Of a stretch of 64,000 nucleotides of DNA, positions 1 through 8,584 are shown piece after piece. Numbering within the stretch: the stretch's first letter is position 1; each line of letters begins with the position of its first letter. The notes below the pieces were generated by a model that was given only the letters and a program-made list of their open reading frames with translations, made no database searches and had not been told where the DNA came from. The stretch is from Fidelibacterota bacterium. Its GTDB lineage: Bacteria; Fidelibacterota; Marinisomatia; SCGC-AAA003-L08; TS1B11. A program made the position numbers and the translations under genes. The stretch lies in the NCBI GenBank assembly GCA_020354025.1, contig CP070638.1, positions 2,187,097 to 2,251,096 on the forward strand, written 5' to 3'.

Positions 1-132
1 CATTTCACGATGTTGAGCCGTTATACAAATCCTGCTGTCGATGTCGGAGTGGATTGAAAGCCTTTTAATCACCGGCGCCATTTTTATGGCTTCCGGACGG
101 GTGCCAATTATGGTGAGCACTCTATGTTTCAT
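1..132 (-). CDS. wecB: UDP-N-acetylglucosamine 2-epimerase (non-hydrolysing), N-terminal fragment cut by window edge
   Basis: The minus strand from 132 down to 1 reads 44 codons without a stop, starting at ATG 132-130. The translation contains GTRPEAIKMAPVIK near residue 10 and ends TAQHREM, the two hallmark N-terminal segments of WecB/MnaA epimerases (GTRPEAIK, then the GQHREML region). The family interconverts UDP-GlcNAc and UDP-ManNAc in the cytoplasm for surface polysaccharide precursors. The rest of the gene lies outside the window, so catalytic residues further on cannot be checked. There is no convincing ribosome binding site before the ATG. Confidence 0.88.
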   Translation of the reverse strand, partial: MKHRVLTIIGTRPEAIKMAPVIKRLSIHSDIDSRICITAQHREM

Positions 133-573
133 GACATGCAAATTACATTAAAAGCTTTCCTGAAAGTGCACGCCGTAACGCAACATGCGCTGCTAGGATT
201 AATAACTAAGCGAGACATTTTTTGTTTCCAAGGTATTACTAATACCTCATCTGAAGCGTCTATCCTTGATCATTACATGCTTGCTGACGTTCAAATACGC
301 CAAGTCCCTCAAGATGCTTTTGTCCCGTAGGATGCGGGGCTGCTACTGAAGTAGGAGCCCACCGGTTGGATCGAGGAGATAACGTAAGGAATCTCCTGAA
401 TATCAAGCGTAGATATTCGGTATTCTTCTGAATAATTAGGATAATCCCTTTAAATTTTCCCCAGTCAATACCCGATAGAACTTACTTAGTGCCAACCGGC
501 AGGTGTTCAGGGACCCTTTTCAAATAACTCCATATTCGCCATCTGTAGCTGGCCTAAAGATTCTGAAACGGTC
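133..573. other. intergenic region with a strong hairpin
   Basis: Upstream of the epimerase fragment and downstream of the lyase gene, both on the minus strand. I see no convincing gene. Bases 337-346 and 351-360 form a 10-bp stem with one mismatch and a TGAA loop. It may end transcription of the lyase gene, but neither strand has a T-run after it, so a classical rho-independent terminator is not supported. Confidence 0.4.
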
Positions 574-2550
574 TCAGTCGGTCTCCCTGGTAAAAAAGTA
601 ATCCTGATGCATTGGCGGTTGTGGGGCTTTTACGATCATGACTGCATCAGATGGCCGTGCGACCTGCGCTGATTTTAAAACGTCGACTTCCCAGGTCTTG
701 CCCCCGTGTTTGATCTTTAGGGTCCCGTCTTTATAACTCACATCCGGGGCTTGCGCAACCGAATTCTTGAGTGCACAGAGCACGACCAAGAAACGGGTTT
801 TGGCAACGGAATCCACCGCCAGGTTCAACGTCACGATTTTTCCGTCCAGTTCCGAAGCATCTGATTCCCGCTCTTTAATACTACCATGGTAGTCACCTGG
901 TAGGATGGGATGCACCCAGAGCCTTGCTTCGTTCCGTACAATCTCATATTGGTTTTCTCCCACCTGGGTGATGGCTTCCCGTGCGTTGAGAAGCCACTCG
1001 AACAGGCTCTCGGTCTTCCCCTCCAGGTCGTCGGTTATCACCACGATATCGGGTTTTAGGAAAAGCAGGTGCCTTCGAAAAGTCTTCAACTTCGCCTCAT
1101 CCACGTAGATATTACCGGCGTCCCCCAGTATGTAGTCATAGCTGCGGTTGCTCTCCACTCGCAGGATCGCCGGCGCAGGCTCCCGTGCTTCAAACTCCAT
1201 ATAATCCATCCATTCGCCACCGGCTCCGGCCTGACCATGACCATTCACCAGGAGTGTATTGTGATTGGCGGTCAGCTTGTGATGGGTATACCCGGGATCT
1301 ACAGCCAGCCACTCCCCATGTGCAAATAGGCAGAAGCTGTTAATATCAGGATGCCCGTGGCCCGGGCCGAATCCCCCCTCTTCAACCCGGAGTGGATCTG
1401 CTTGATTACGGTGACCGGGGGCCGGGCCACAACGGAAACCGATGGCTGTAGCATCTTCCTGCCAACTGGTTCGCAGGGATACGAAATCATTATCCGAAAA
1501 GTGCTTCAGCGTAGGCAGGTTTTCCGGGCTCTCCGGTGTGATCTCAGGATCGTAAACGATAAAATCCATCCAGTTGTATTGGTGGGGTTCTGATAGCAGG
1601 AGCTGGTTACCGTAGTATTGATAATGGCCGTTTTCATAGACCGATGCCAGCAGAAATAAAATGAAGGGTGGCTTGTATCTGTCACTTCTACAATCGCTCA
1701 AGGTCATGACTTCTTTCGGCGCACCGGGTAGTGAGAAATAGATTGGGAAGTACCCCGTTTTGCGCAGCCAGTCATATTCGAGATAGTAGTTTTTATATCC
1801 GGTGGTTTTGGCGGCTTCCAGGAACTTGAGAAAATGGCTTAGACCGTATAGCCAGTATTGTACTCCTTCGCCCCATGAACCGTCCTGTGGGGCGTGTTCG
1901 ATAATGTCCTTAGCCCAGTTATCCGCTTTGGTCAGGAAAGCCTCCGCCTCATCAACCTCACCGGAAAACGTCAGGCCGACCATCCCCAGCGCTGCCGTTT
2001 CAATCAGGAAGTGGTTACTCAGGTCCCGCCAATCGTGTGGTTGATCTATGATCATGAGCGCCTCTGAATGCAGCCGCTCTCTGATTCGGGTGCGTAATTC
2101 TTCATCGAGCGCATCGTAGAGCCAATCATAGAGTAGCGCGCAGCCTAATACCCAGGAGGAACGTCCTAAGTTGGAACTTCCCTTCCATTCGGGCACTGAC
2201 AACAGGGCGGACAGCCATGCTCGGGCTGATTCTAAATAGTCCGCCTCTCCGGTCATCAGATATGCCAATCCCAAAACTGGCATCGTATCTCCAATGTACC
2301 TATACCGGTTATGTGCATCGGCCATTTCGGGGATGGGCCCCCGGCTGAATTCCTCAGCACCCTGCACGGCTAATTTCCAGAGATGTTCATGAGTTGTTGT
2401 CGTGGAGATCTTTAGTGCGGCTAGCCGCTCGGGGGTAAGAATGAGTTTTGGATGCTCCGCAACGGTCTTAGCAGATATTTGAGTAACTAGTAAAGTACCC
2501 AATAAGGCCAAGGGCATATATTTTTCCGTGAGACTTTTCCTTTCAATCAT
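574..2550 (-). CDS. heparinase II/III family polysaccharide lyase, secreted
   Basis: A 658-residue protein with an N-terminal signal-like stretch (hydrophobic core about residues 12-27). An alpha/alpha toroid region follows (about 35-330), then a beta-rich heparinase II/III-like domain with GHGHPDINSFCLFAHGEWLA, DPGYTHHK and the NHNTLLVNG motif at about residues 395-440. The family cleaves uronic-acid-containing polysaccharides by beta-elimination in the periplasm or outside the cell; substrate cannot be read from sequence. The chosen ATG follows an AAGGA-type site about 9 bases upstream. It lies downstream of the symporter and GH130 genes on the same strand but 435 bp away, so it may have its own promoter. 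Confidence 0.85.
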   Translation of the reverse strand: MIERKSLTEKYMPLALLGTLLVTQISAKTVAEHPKLILTPERLAALKISTTTTHEHLWKLAVQGAEEFSRGPIPEMADAHNRYRYIGDTMPVLGLAYLMTGEADYLESARAWLSALLSVPEWKGSSNLGRSSWVLGCALLYDWLYDALDEELRTRIRERLHSEALMIIDQPHDWRDLSNHFLIETAALGMVGLTFSGEVDEAEAFLTKADNWAKDIIEHAPQDGSWGEGVQYWLYGLSHFLKFLEAAKTTGYKNYYLEYDWLRKTGYFPIYFSLPGAPKEVMTLSDCRSDRYKPPFILFLLASVYENGHYQYYGNQLLLSEPHQYNWMDFIVYDPEITPESPENLPTLKHFSDNDFVSLRTSWQEDATAIGFRCGPAPGHRNQADPLRVEEGGFGPGHGHPDINSFCLFAHGEWLAVDPGYTHHKLTANHNTLLVNGHGQAGAGGEWMDYMEFEAREPAPAILRVESNRSYDYILGDAGNIYVDEAKLKTFRRHLLFLKPDIVVITDDLEGKTESLFEWLLNAREAITQVGENQYEIVRNEARLWVHPILPGDYHGSIKERESDASELDGKIVTLNLAVDSVAKTRFLVVLCALKNSVAQAPDVSYKDGTLKIKHGGKTWEVDVLKSAQVARPSDAVMIVKAPQPPMHQDYFFTRETD

Positions 2551-2985
2551 GTTACGGTTCCTTATCTTTTTATATATCGCTCAGATATTTTCGGCACGAC
2601 CTGAAGATGAACGAGGTTTTCCACCCAGCGGCATTTTTTAATCACATTACTTTTAGCATAGCTGAAAACATATTAAGCCTTTATAATAATTTAGGAGATA
2701 CCTCCTGAAGTTCCAAACAGCTTTATTTATTCCATGCGACATCGCATTCTTTTACTAAATCTCTTAGGGCGAAGCTGAATACCACAGATGCATCGAATGA
2801 CCTAAGTATACTAGCGAGTGCGGGATCCAAATCATTAAACATTCGGAGGCCGGAGTAAAAGTATGAACTACCGTTCGGAACGATTCGGACTCTCCAATAT
2901 ATTATTCATCAGCGACGTAGCTATAAGCGTAAGATGGCAAAGCTGTCGAGATGAAGTAAAAGGCGCATATTTCACCGAATAATGG
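2551..2985. other. intergenic region, with a coding-like minus-strand remnant
   Basis: The region lies between the symporter and lyase genes. On the minus strand 2905-2723 is open for 60 codons without an in-frame start near its beginning (first Met at residue 22). It includes RVRIVPNGSSYFYSGLRMF and ends DVAWNK. The composition looks protein-like and loosely recalls the C-terminal part of SRPBCC/polyketide-cyclase-fold proteins, but this is weak. A short AGGAG-ATAC-CTCCT hairpin lies near 2693-2706. Confidence 0.25.
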
Positions 2986-4782
2986 CTATTCTTTCTCAAG
3001 CTTGTTGTACCAGTTACGCTTGAGGAATACCGAGGTCAACGCCAGAAGCACCACCGCGATCCACAGGGACGAGTACTCCCGGATAACCAGATAGATCGGG
3101 ATAACGAACATAAGCAGCTGCCAGACGATACCTACCGCCACGTTGACTGCATCCCGTTTGAATGACGTATTTCTTTCGAAATCCTGGTCATCTTGTTGAA
3201 CCTTGGCCAGAATGGGCCCCCAGAAGCCCCAAGGACGTACCTGGCGGTAAAAGCTCTTGAGCGTCTCTTCGCTGTCCGGCGGAGTGAGCAAGCTTACTAG
3301 GATAGAGGCCAGGACACTCAGTAGAAGTATAAAGGGAAAACTGGTTAACGCCGACATGTCGGGCAAGATAACGGGGAAAGCCAAGGCCGCGACGATGCCC
3401 GCAATCATCCCGCCGAAATAGCCGTGGCCATTGAGCCGCCACCAGTGCCACTTTAACAAGTTCGGCGCAATATAGCCGCCGTACAGACCCGCCACGATCC
3501 ACTGCAGTACCGAGTTGATGGATTCGGTCATGAAACCGAACGAGATCCCCACCACCACGATGAGTATTGAAGCGAAATAGCTCATGACCACATAGCGCTT
3601 TTCCGATGCCCTCGGATTGATGTAGCGCTTGTAGATATCATTCACCATGTACGAAGCGCCGGCATTGACCGTGCCGTCGAACGTGCTCATGAACGCTGCC
3701 AGAAGACCGGCCAGCACCAGTCCCACCAGCCCCACCGGCAGGAAATTGTTGATGACGTAGGGCAGGATCTGCTCGAAATCGAGCGCACTCCCCATCGCAT
3801 CGAGTGCGGAGCCTTTGAAATAGACCAGTGCCAGCACGCCGGTCCCGGCTATCAACAGGTAGCGTGGAATGAACAGTACCGTAGTCGCGCACCAGCTCAT
3901 CAGCGCGGATTCTCTCGGACTCCTGGTCGACAGTATTTTCTGCATATCGTAGTTGGGGGTGGGGCCGGCCATACTCGCGAGGACGCCCTTGAAAAGCACC
4001 ATCATGAAGAAGATGCCAAACAGTGAATAGCCGTCGGTAGCGATCTTGGTGTTGACCGAATCGATCAGGCCAGTCCAATCCAGGTCGAGTTTCCACCCGA
4101 AAAAGAGATTATGCCACCCATCCGGCACCACAGCGGAGATGGCTTCCGCGCTTGTCCGCGATATCGCGATGATTGCAATCGCGACGGAAGATACCGTCAT
4201 AAGGAGAAATTGAATGATGTCAGTCAGGACGACGCTGTATATCCCGCCCAGGATAATATAGGCGGTTGTGATACTCATGAATATGACCGCATAGGTGTCC
4301 GGGGTAAAATCCCAGGGAAAAAATATGGCCGCAAATTTGCCGATCCCCTGAAAGGCATACGCTAGGAATCCGATGGCGCTGGCCAGCGCGAAGAAGACAA
4401 CACTGATATGTGAAAGTTCAGCGCCAGTGCCGTACCCGAACCGGGTGATCATCCACTCAGCCCCGGTCATAACGTTAGACCGCCGCAGCCAGACGGAAAG
4501 ATAAACCATGAGTACGATCTGGTTAAAGGTCGGCCAGAGCCACGGTATCCAGGCACTCTTGAGCCCATAGATAAACAGCAGCGTCACCATCCACATCGTA
4601 CCAGTGATGTCGAACATGCCGGAGGCATTGGCCACGCCTAGATAATACCAGGGTATCCTGTTGCCACCGAGAAAATACGATTTGATGTTCTTGCCCGCGC
4701 GCTTGGATATCATCAAGCCCGCCGTGACTATTGCCATCATATACATCAAGATGATGATTATATCGATAGTATGCATATGCAT
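2986..4782 (-). CDS. sodium:solute symporter family (SSS) transporter
   Basis: A 598-residue, very hydrophobic protein with about 13-14 membrane segments, typical length for the solute:sodium symporter family. Family-like features include GNRIPWYYLGVANASGMFDI near residues 40-60 and GLVLAGLLAAFMSTFDGTVN near 350-370, the SSS signature region ahead of a conserved transmembrane helix. It should import a sugar or sugar derivative with Na+ across the inner membrane. It follows GH130 by 53 bp on the same strand, so I infer uptake of manno-oligosaccharides or a related product. An in-frame ATG at 4776 has better spacing to the AGGGA site than the ATG at 4782 and may be the real start. Confidence 0.88.
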   Translation of the reverse strand: MHMHTIDIIIILMYMMAIVTAGLMISKRAGKNIKSYFLGGNRIPWYYLGVANASGMFDITGTMWMVTLLFIYGLKSAWIPWLWPTFNQIVLMVYLSVWLRRSNVMTGAEWMITRFGYGTGAELSHISVVFFALASAIGFLAYAFQGIGKFAAIFFPWDFTPDTYAVIFMSITTAYIILGGIYSVVLTDIIQFLLMTVSSVAIAIIAISRTSAEAISAVVPDGWHNLFFGWKLDLDWTGLIDSVNTKIATDGYSLFGIFFMMVLFKGVLASMAGPTPNYDMQKILSTRSPRESALMSWCATTVLFIPRYLLIAGTGVLALVYFKGSALDAMGSALDFEQILPYVINNFLPVGLVGLVLAGLLAAFMSTFDGTVNAGASYMVNDIYKRYINPRASEKRYVVMSYFASILIVVVGISFGFMTESINSVLQWIVAGLYGGYIAPNLLKWHWWRLNGHGYFGGMIAGIVAALAFPVILPDMSALTSFPFILLLSVLASILVSLLTPPDSEETLKSFYRQVRPWGFWGPILAKVQQDDQDFERNTSFKRDAVNVAVGIVWQLLMFVIPIYLVIREYSSLWIAVVLLALTSVFLKRNWYNKLEKE

Positions 4783-4835
4783 TCTTCCCTGGCCGTTAGT
4801 GGGGCATCCCGGATATGATGGCTGTGGGTTCGCTG

Positions 4836-5843
4836 TTAAAAGACCTGCGAGTTCGCTTTCATGAACTGTAGGAGTTCGTCAACCTGGGTATAGGCCAGGC
4901 AGGTGCAGGTATCGGCCGCTCCATAATAGATCGCGACCCGTCCTGAGGCTGCATCGCACAAGGCTGCGCAGGGAAAAACGACGTTAGGCACGTGACCTCT
5001 CACCTCATAGTCGGTTTCCGGGGTCAGGATGTGCTGGTCGGTCCGGTATAAGACCTCCCACGGCCGGTCGATATCCAGCAGCGCCGCGCCCACGCTGTAG
5101 ATGAAGCCGTTGCACGTGTCAATAACGCCATGATAGATCATCAGCCAACCCTCATTCGTCTCAATGGGAATGGGACCAGCACCGATCTTGGTGCGCTGCC
5201 ACCACTGGCCATATCTTTCGCCGCCGCTTCGCATCAACAGCCGATGTTTACCCCAATAGCACATATCCGGGCTCTGACTCAGAAAGATGTCGCCAAAAGG
5301 GGTATGGCCGTCATCGCTGGGACGGCTGAGCATCAGGTAATTGCCGTTCACTTTCCGTGGGAAAAGCACACCATTGCGGTTGTAGGGCAGGAAGGCGTTT
5401 TCCAGTTGGTGAAATACTTTGAAGTCCCTAGTCCGGGCGACACTGATGGTAGGGCCGTTATAGCCGCCGCACCAGGTAATGTAATAGGTATCTTCGATCT
5501 TGCAAACCCGCGGATCGTAGGCATACCACACTTTGCCGGCTTCGGGATCATCACTGATCAGGTCTATCTTCTCCCGTTCGATCTTCCACCGGAGGCCGTC
5601 GGTACTCCTCCCCAGGTGCAGAAAGGGAAAACGGGTCTGGGATTCCGTACGGAAAACGCCGATAAAACCACCTTCAAAGGGTACAACAGCGCTGTTATAG
5701 ATACCATGAATTCCCGGCAGGGGATTACGTTTTATGATGGGATTCTCGCTGTGCCTCCAAACCACAGTGGTGCACCCGGCGGGCTTGTCTTCCCAGGGCA
5801 TGCCTGACAGGTCTGGACCGATAATCGTATTCTCGTTCGCCAT
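4836..5843 (-). CDS. glycoside hydrolase family 130 phosphorylase (beta-mannoside)
   Basis: A 335-residue five-bladed-propeller-type enzyme without signal peptide, so cytoplasmic. GH130 marks are NPIIKRNPLPGIHGIYNSA near the N-terminus, WYAYDPRV (its Asp matches the family's single catalytic acid), KIGAGPIPIETNEGWLMIYHG, and YYGAADT near the C-terminus. Characterised members phosphorolyse beta-1,4-mannosyl-glucose, mannobiose or mannosyl-GlcNAc to mannose-1-phosphate; the subfamily cannot be fixed here. The start has a GGAG site at good spacing. It probably leads an operon with the symporter and is divergent from the GH26 mannanase, so beta-mannan breakdown is the simplest reading. Confidence 0.9.
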   Translation of the reverse strand: MANENTIIGPDLSGMPWEDKPAGCTTVVWRHSENPIIKRNPLPGIHGIYNSAVVPFEGGFIGVFRTESQTRFPFLHLGRSTDGLRWKIEREKIDLISDDPEAGKVWYAYDPRVCKIEDTYYITWCGGYNGPTISVARTRDFKVFHQLENAFLPYNRNGVLFPRKVNGNYLMLSRPSDDGHTPFGDIFLSQSPDMCYWGKHRLLMRSGGERYGQWWQRTKIGAGPIPIETNEGWLMIYHGVIDTCNGFIYSVGAALLDIDRPWEVLYRTDQHILTPETDYEVRGHVPNVVFPCAALCDAASGRVAIYYGAADTCTCLAYTQVDELLQFMKANSQVF

Positions 5844-6025
5844 GCTGTTTCTCCAAGTTAAAAAGCCGAAAAGACCATCTATTAAATATAATAATCCCTC
5901 GCCTGAAAACTATGCCATTTGTCGCCGGCGGATTCCGCTGAGCTGTGCCCCGATAGAGATTGAAAAACCTTGGGCCATTAAGTGCAAGACAATTACATTG
6001 TTCAGCAAGCAAAAGGGGGCCAACC
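5844..6025. promoter_or_regulatory. divergent control region between GH130 and GH26 genes
   Basis: The 182-bp space between divergent genes must carry both promoters. A perfect TATAAT lies at 5887-5892 on the plus strand, but no good -35 sits 16-18 bases before it. No clear operator repeat was seen. Shared control of the two mannan genes is inference from layout. Confidence 0.3.
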
Positions 6026-7078
6026 ATGAAATTCAAGCAAATCATCTTTTTTCTATTTCCGCTATTAGTATTCTCAGGTGCTTCACCTCTCTTTGGAGCT
6101 AAGAAGCCGGTAACGCCAAATCCTTCGCCAGAAGCGGTGGAACTACTTGAATATATCTACAGCATTTCCGGTAAGCACACTATTACCGGCCAGCACTGTG
6201 CACCCCTTGTCGGATCGACTCGCCTTTCCGTAGTACATAGAATGACGAAATTTTATCCCGCATTGTATGGACAGGATTTCGGATTCAGTTTCCCAGGTTA
6301 TTGGGATGGCATCAACTACCGCCAGCGGATTGTGGACGAAGCCATCCGGCGGCACAATGAAGGCTTTGTAATCACTCTCATGTGGCATGCGGTACGTCCA
6401 ACTGAGCAGGAGCCAGTGACCTTCCGAGAGTCTATACAGGGTGACCTTTCCGACAAGGAATGGCAGGATCTGATCACCCCGGGAACCGAGATCAATGAGC
6501 GCTGGAAATCCCAGGTGGATGTGGTCGCCTGGTTCCTCCAGCAGCTCCGGGATGCCGACGTTCCCGTGTTGTGGCGTCCGTACCATGAAATGAACGGCGG
6601 CTGGTTCTGGTGGGGCAAGAAAGGCGGCGACTCAGGCTATAAGAAGCTCTGGCGCATGCTCTATGACCGGCTGGTGAATTTTCATAGACTGAACAACCTG
6701 ATCTGGGTATTCAATACCAATGAAGTGAAAGAGGGTGTTGATCTCCATGAGACCTACTATCCGGGACATGATGTGGTTGATATTCTTGCCACGGATGTAT
6801 ACACGGAGGGATTTAATCAAATGAACTACGATCAGCTCCTTGCTTTGGCCGGTAAAAAACCGATAGCCTTAGGTGAGGTGGGCAGAATCCCGACACTGGA
6901 AATTCTCAAAAGCCAGCCTCGATGGACCTGGTTTATGAGTTGGGGTGATCCCGGCAATATGTGGGGTGACTTTAAAGCTGTCCTGGAAACATTTGGCAGT
7001 AAGGAAGCACTAACCCTGGAAGAATTACCCTGGGTTGAATTGGAACAGGTCAAGATGCACTATCCGATTCTGAAGTAG
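6026..7078 (+). CDS. glycoside hydrolase family 26 beta-mannanase, secreted
   Basis: The reading frame is open from 5960, but I place the start at ATG 6026. It has a purine-rich AAAGGGGG site just before it and begins a good signal peptide (MKFKQIIFFLFPLLVFSG, cut near SPLFG). The mature part is a GH26 (beta/alpha)8 barrel. WRPYHEMNGGWFWWG holds the acid/base Glu (about residue 188) and LGEVGRIP the nucleophile Glu (about 284), as in clan GH-A mannanases. The enzyme should cut beta-1,4-mannan outside the cytoplasm. With the GH130 phosphorylase and the symporter across the divergent promoter it forms a mannan route. Some GH26 members are xylanases or lichenases. Confidence 0.9.
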   Translation: MKFKQIIFFLFPLLVFSGASPLFGAKKPVTPNPSPEAVELLEYIYSISGKHTITGQHCAPLVGSTRLSVVHRMTKFYPALYGQDFGFSFPGYWDGINYRQRIVDEAIRRHNEGFVITLMWHAVRPTEQEPVTFRESIQGDLSDKEWQDLITPGTEINERWKSQVDVVAWFLQQLRDADVPVLWRPYHEMNGGWFWWGKKGGDSGYKKLWRMLYDRLVNFHRLNNLIWVFNTNEVKEGVDLHETYYPGHDVVDILATDVYTEGFNQMNYDQLLALAGKKPIALGEVGRIPTLEILKSQPRWTWFMSWGDPGNMWGDFKAVLETFGSKEALTLEELPWVELEQVKMHYPILK

Positions 7079-7203
7079 ACTCCCCAGGGCTTGGTGGCGG
7101 CGATCAACACCAAGTAGAGCTATCAGCTCAACTTGCTCTATGCACCTACAATGGTGCCCCTGATGCAAGTGGATGGGATGAGTTCACCACAAAACAGAGA
7201 TAA

Positions 7204-7222
7204 TATCGTGAGTTTCACGATA
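7204..7222. repeat. perfect 8-bp inverted repeat, 3-base spacer
   Basis: TATCGTGA-GTT-TCACGATA. The symmetric shape and AT-rich surroundings suit a dimeric repressor operator, but it is about 380 bp upstream of the ROK operon, far for a simple operator. It has no T-run and is not a good terminator. Confidence 0.35.
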
Positions 7223-7296
7223 AAAACGTCGGCGATCCGGTGAGTTGTGGGAATTTTGTAGTGAGTTGTTCTCGGTTTAGTTCCAGGCCGTTAGTC

Positions 7297-7392
7297 CTAT
7301 TGGTAAATAATATTCAACTCCTTTTCTGAATACTCCCGAGCGACTTCCCACCTAATCTCGCGGATTACTGCTTGCGATTTCTTCACTGCCAT
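7297..7392 (-). CDS. possible 31-residue micro-ORF (doubtful)
   Basis: ATG at 7392-7390 follows a GGAG about 8 bases upstream. It encodes a charged, helix-prone peptide containing SQAVIREIRWEVAREYSEKE. The string resembles short antitoxin-like or helical small proteins, but no family is recognised and there is no toxin partner. It could equally be the remnant of a longer gene. Confidence 0.2.
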   Translation of the reverse strand: MAVKKSQAVIREIRWEVAREYSEKELNIIYQ

Positions 7393-7605
7393 TCTAAAGA
7401 CTCCATTACCCTCCGGTTCTACTGAGTAGAAGTGTCACTGAGCATCTGACTAAAAATGGTCTACAATTCTCGGAACCGCTACCGGCGACAGGGTGCTTCA
7501 TAGACGACTTAATCCTCAGACCATGGCAAAATTAGCCAAGTTGGACCCTAATCCTCTATGTACCTTTGGTCCTTACTTATCCCGAGATAACCAGAGGTAA
7601 ATGCA

Positions 7606-8583
7606 ATGGCAGTGATTGCAGTGGACCTTGGTGGAACGAAGATTGCCACCGCCCTCCTAGATGAAGAGGGGAATATTCATCACAAGGATGTAGCCTTGAT
7701 TGAAAGCCGCCGGGAATCTGACGTAGGTATACTGATCATTGAACAGATTCAAGCCCAACTGACTACAGGAGTAAAAAGTAAGATACCGGTCAAAGGAATA
7801 GGTGTTTCAGTGCCGGGCATTTTTTATGTACAGAGTGGCCGCGTCTGGGCACCAAATATCCCCGGATGGGACAATTATCCTCTCCTTGACGAACTCGCTT
7901 CCGCCTTCGAATCTACTGGGTTGCGCATCACTCTCGACAGCGACCGGGCATGCTATATCCTGGGGGAAACCTGGTTGGGGGCGGCCAAAGGTTGTCGTAA
8001 TGCGATCTTCATTGCAGTAGGAACCGGCATTGGTGCCGGGATTATGGTTGAGGGCCAGATTCTGCGAGGCCACAGGGACATCTCGGGCGCTATCGGTTGG
8101 CTTGCCCTCGATCGGCCTTTTCAAGAGAGGTACATCAGCTGTGGGTGCTTTGAATATTATGCTTCGGGTGAAGGAATCGCCAGAATGGCTCGCCGCCTTC
8201 TCTCAGACAATACCTTCGTATCCAGCTCTTTACAAAAGTTGGTTCCTGAGTCAATTACGGCTCACAATGTGTTTGAAACCTACGCCGAGAGTGATCCACT
8301 CGCAATTCAGGTGTTGAATGAATGCGTAGAATTATGGGGCATGGCTGCAGCAAATTTGGTGAGTCTGTTCAACCCCGAGAAGATCATCTTCGGCGGAGGG
8401 ATTTTCGGGCCTGCGGCTCAATTCCTTGACCGAATCAGGGAAGAAGCCCGCCTGTGGGCTCAACCCATCAGCATTGAGCAGGTCTCTTTCGAGGTCTCGA
8501 CCCTGGGCATTGACGCTGGCCTATTGGGAGCAGGCAGCCTGGTAATGAGAAGCCTGAAGAATCCATCGGGAAGTTCCCCGTAA
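7606..8583 (+). CDS. ROK family protein with degenerate sugar/zinc site
   Basis: A 325-residue cytoplasmic protein of the ROK (sugar kinase/repressor) family without the helix-turn-helix seen in ROK repressors. The phosphate-binding DLGGTKIATALLDEEG is at residues 6-21, and the catalytic-type Asp lies in DSDRACYILGE. The usual GEIGH stretch, whose Glu and His contact sugar and zinc, reads GAIGW (Ala162, Trp165). The CxCGxxGCxE zinc motif is shortened to CGCFE (residues 179-183). It may phosphorylate an atypical sugar or act as a sensor. First gene of an operon with MFS and SIS genes; AGAGGT precedes the ATG. Confidence 0.82.
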   Translation: MAVIAVDLGGTKIATALLDEEGNIHHKDVALIESRRESDVGILIIEQIQAQLTTGVKSKIPVKGIGVSVPGIFYVQSGRVWAPNIPGWDNYPLLDELASAFESTGLRITLDSDRACYILGETWLGAAKGCRNAIFIAVGTGIGAGIMVEGQILRGHRDISGAIGWLALDRPFQERYISCGCFEYYASGEGIARMARRLLSDNTFVSSSLQKLVPESITAHNVFETYAESDPLAIQVLNECVELWGMAAANLVSLFNPEKIIFGGGIFGPAAQFLDRIREEARLWAQPISIEQVSFEVSTLGIDAGLLGAGSLVMRSLKNPSGSSP

Positions 8584-8584
8584 A

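Larger units (their letters stand above)
7079..7605. other. 527-bp intergenic region with palindrome and doubtful micro-ORF
   Basis: Between the mannanase and the ROK gene. Apart from the inverted repeat at 7204-7222 and a possible 31-codon minus-strand reading frame (7297-7392), listed separately, I see no gene, RNA or clear terminator. Confidence 0.4.

Noticed and set aside
124-330. 68-codon plus-strand open frame near the window start
   Set aside because: It overlaps the clear UDP-GlcNAc 2-epimerase start on the other strand at its first bases and its translation resembles no protein; no ribosome binding site.
5130-5807. 225-codon frame antisense to the GH130 gene
   Set aside because: GH130 motifs on the minus strand are unmistakable; the antisense frame has shadow-type composition.
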